Source of the DNA: Streptomyces sp. CB01249
GTDB taxonomy: Bacteria > Actinomycetota > Actinomycetes > Streptomycetales > Streptomycetaceae
Assembly: GCF_001905735.1 (NCBI RefSeq)
Contig: NZ_LISW01000001.1
Coordinates: 1,458,801-1,522,800 of the forward strand
Length of the DNA stretch: 64,000 nucleotides
Direction of reading: 5' to 3'
Positions 62,550 through 64,000 of the stretch are shown here, piece after piece. Made by a program: the position numbers and the translations under genes. Below the pieces are notes generated by a model that was given only the letters and a program-made list of their open reading frames with translations, was not told where the DNA came from and made no database searches. Position 1 is the stretch's first letter; every line of letters starts with the position of its first letter.

Positions 62550-62588
62550 ACCGTAGGAAGGCAAAAATGGACCGGCAAGTCCAGTCCA
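62550..62588 (-). promoter_or_regulatory. promoter with embedded inverted repeat for the quinone oxidoreductase
   Basis: On this strand a -35 TTGCCG (62573-62578), 17-base spacer and -10 TACGGT (62550-62555) form a good sigma-70-type promoter. TGGAC (62568-62572) and GTCCA (62579-62583) flank the -35 as an inverted repeat, with one more GTCCA at 62584-62588. A TetR protein bound here would block RNA polymerase; the TetR encoded at 60888 is the natural candidate. Confidence 0.6.
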
Positions 62589-62622
62589 GGGGCGGGCGCG
62601 ACATCCCGCCCGCCCCGCGATG

Positions 62623-64000
62623 TCACCCGCGCGGGCTGTGGCCGAACCGGACCCCCTCCCATGGCGTTCCGGCCGGGAAGGACTCCGCGCGGCGCTGCCC
62701 CGACGGGCGTGCCGAGGCCCGTACGACGGAGGCCTTCGCGCCCTCGATCCGTACCAGCCAGTCCAGGAGTTCCCGGCGCAGTTCGTCGGCGACCGCGCGG
62801 TGCGAGTCGAGGCAGACGAGATTGTCCAGCTCGTACGGGTCGGCCGCCAGGTCGTACAGCTCCGTCTCCGTGTAGTGGTCCGCACCCGGGTCGTTCCAGG
62901 CGTCCGCGTCCGGCGCCTCCACGGCGTACTTCCAGCGTGAGGTGCGCACCGCGCGCCCCACCCGGTCCTCGCTGATCTGGACGAACACGGAAGCGGGCCG
63001 TTCCGGATCGCGGCCCCCACCGGTCAGCGGCAGCAGGGAGCGCCCCTGTACGCCCGGCGGGACCGGGAGGCCCGCCGCCGCGAGCAGGGTCGGCATCAGG
63101 TCCACCGTGGAGACCGGCCGGCGGACGAGCCCGCCGCCGCTGAAGCCGGGTCCGGTGGCCGCCAGCGGCACCCGGACCGATGCCTCGTGGGCCGAGCGCT
63201 TGTACTCGCTGTTGCGGGTACGGAAGTGGGAGCCGTGGTCCGCCGTCCAGGCCAGGACCGTGTTCTCCTCGGTGCCCAGGCTCCGCAGGGCGTCGCGCAG
63301 CCGGCCCACCCCCTCGTCGACCCGTTTGATCTGGCCCAGGTACCCGGCGAGGTGGCGGTGCGCCCCGCCCTGCTCGGCCCCCGGTGAGAGTGCGGCCAGG
63401 TCGGGCGGCAGCCAGGCACCCTCGTAACGCTCCCGGTAGCCCGCCGGGGCCGGGTAGTCGTCGGTGGGGTTCTGGTGGTGCGGCTCCAGCAGCGACAGGA
63501 AGAGGAGGTACGGCCGGTCGTGGTGGTCGGCGACGAACCGGATCGCCGCGTCGATCAGCGCGTCCGAGCGGTAGCCGGGCAGCCGCACCGGCGCGCCGTC
63601 CTCGTCGTGCACCACCGTGCGGTACGCGTCCGAGGTGAATTCCAGCCGGTCGGACGCCAGCCACGTGCCGTAACCGCCCCGGCGGCCGGCCGGCACCGGC
63701 CCGTCGGGGTTCGCTTCGCCCGCCAGGTGCCATTTCCCGATGTAGCCGGTGGCGTATCCGGCGGCCGCGAACTCACCGGCGAGCGTGGGGATGTCCCCGG
63801 GGAGCGGCAGACCGTTGCGGAAGACACCGGTGGCCGTGGGGTAGCGGCCGGTCTGGAGCGACGAACGGGCGGGCGCGCAGACCGGGTTGGGGGTGACCGC
63901 CTGCTCGAAGAGGGTGCCCTCGCGCGCGATGCGGTCGAACTCCGGTGTCACACCGGCCCGGTTGCCGTGCACCCCGGCGGTGTCCCAGCGCTGCTGGTCG
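62623..64000 (-). CDS. sulfatase, N-terminus outside the window
   Basis: The frame continues through the right edge (DQQRWDTAG before VHGNRAGVTP), so the start is missing; about 459 residues are visible. The sulfatase signature is CAPARSSLQTGR, whose Cys is converted to formylglycine. Also seen: GYIGKWHLAGE, LSLLEPHHQNP with metal-site His, and TADHGSHFRTRNSEYKRSAH. It should hydrolyse a sulfate ester. No C-terminal anchor is visible. It lies upstream of the quinone oxidoreductase on the same strand but 130 bases away. Confidence 0.9.
   Translation of the reverse strand, partial: DQQRWDTAGVHGNRAGVTPEFDRIAREGTLFEQAVTPNPVCAPARSSLQTGRYPTATGVFRNGLPLPGDIPTLAGEFAAAGYATGYIGKWHLAGEANPDGPVPAGRRGGYGTWLASDRLEFTSDAYRTVVHDEDGAPVRLPGYRSDALIDAAIRFVADHHDRPYLLFLSLLEPHHQNPTDDYPAPAGYRERYEGAWLPPDLAALSPGAEQGGAHRHLAGYLGQIKRVDEGVGRLRDALRSLGTEENTVLAWTADHGSHFRTRNSEYKRSAHEASVRVPLAATGPGFSGGGLVRRPVSTVDLMPTLLAAAGLPVPPGVQGRSLLPLTGGGRDPERPASVFVQISEDRVGRAVRTSRWKYAVEAPDADAWNDPGADHYTETELYDLAADPYELDNLVCLDSHRAVADELRRELLDWLVRIEGAKASVVRASARPSGQRRAESFPAGTPWEGVRFGHSPRG

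Overview
The window is high-GC chromosomal DNA from an actinomycete, almost certainly a Streptomyces. The support is strong third-position G/C in every real frame, many GTG starts, frequent ATGA/GTGA overlaps between genes, F420-, ANTAR- and LuxR-type proteins, and a Streptomyces-type contractile injection locus. No rRNA, tRNA or CRISPR array was recognised.

Layout. 1-5.8 kb: end of an iron-containing redox enzyme gene, a lipoprotein, an ANTAR regulator, a PAS/GAF sensor, a YbdK-type carboxylate-amine ligase, and an Orn/Lys/Arg decarboxylase broken by a frameshift and an in-frame amber codon. 6-13 kb: small redox and stress-type enzymes (zinc alcohol dehydrogenase, epimerase, isochorismatase-like hydrolase, HAD phosphatase, VOC protein, F420-dependent oxidoreductase), a DUF6328 membrane protein and a Rho_N-domain protein separated by a 22-bp perfect hairpin, then a LigD-type polymerase with an HhH endonuclease. 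14-23.3 kb: a polytopic membrane glycosyltransferase-like protein, a membrane sulfite-oxidase-like molybdoenzyme followed by an IS200/IS605-like remnant, a methyltransferase/glycosyltransferase trio, a two-component system, a sugar-nucleotide epimerase and a VOC protein.

23.5-48.4 kb is an extracellular-type contractile injection system (eCIS) locus. It holds a LuxR regulator, a Pvc16-like protein, an AAA+ ATPase (Pvc15-like), sheath, two tube proteins, DUF6760, LysM baseplate protein, VgrG-like spike, PAAR tip, gp25 wedge, baseplate J-like protein, P2 I-like protein and a terminal zinc-ribbon/TM/glycan-binding membrane protein. No tail-fibre or tape-measure gene was recognised, as expected for the cytoplasmic Streptomyces particles. 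Inserted backwards in the locus is a 1318-residue protein with an eCIS-type N-terminal motif, a coiled and hydrophobic delivery region, and a C-terminal tip resembling a DNA/RNA non-specific endonuclease. It overlaps by 11 bp a 186-residue downstream gene that looks like its immunity gene. Composition drops sharply over the toxin tip and this gene. This polymorphic toxin-immunity module is the most interesting feature of the window.

48.4-64 kb: a flavodoxin-like protein, a three-gene MoxR/DUF2201-type operon, a TetR-controlled three-subunit xanthine-dehydrogenase-family operon with a 22-bp palindromic operator, two tandem ABC-F genes preceded by a 9-codon leader peptide and a candidate attenuator, a TetR/quinone-oxidoreductase pair with a promoter embedded in a palindrome, and a sulfatase gene cut by the window edge.
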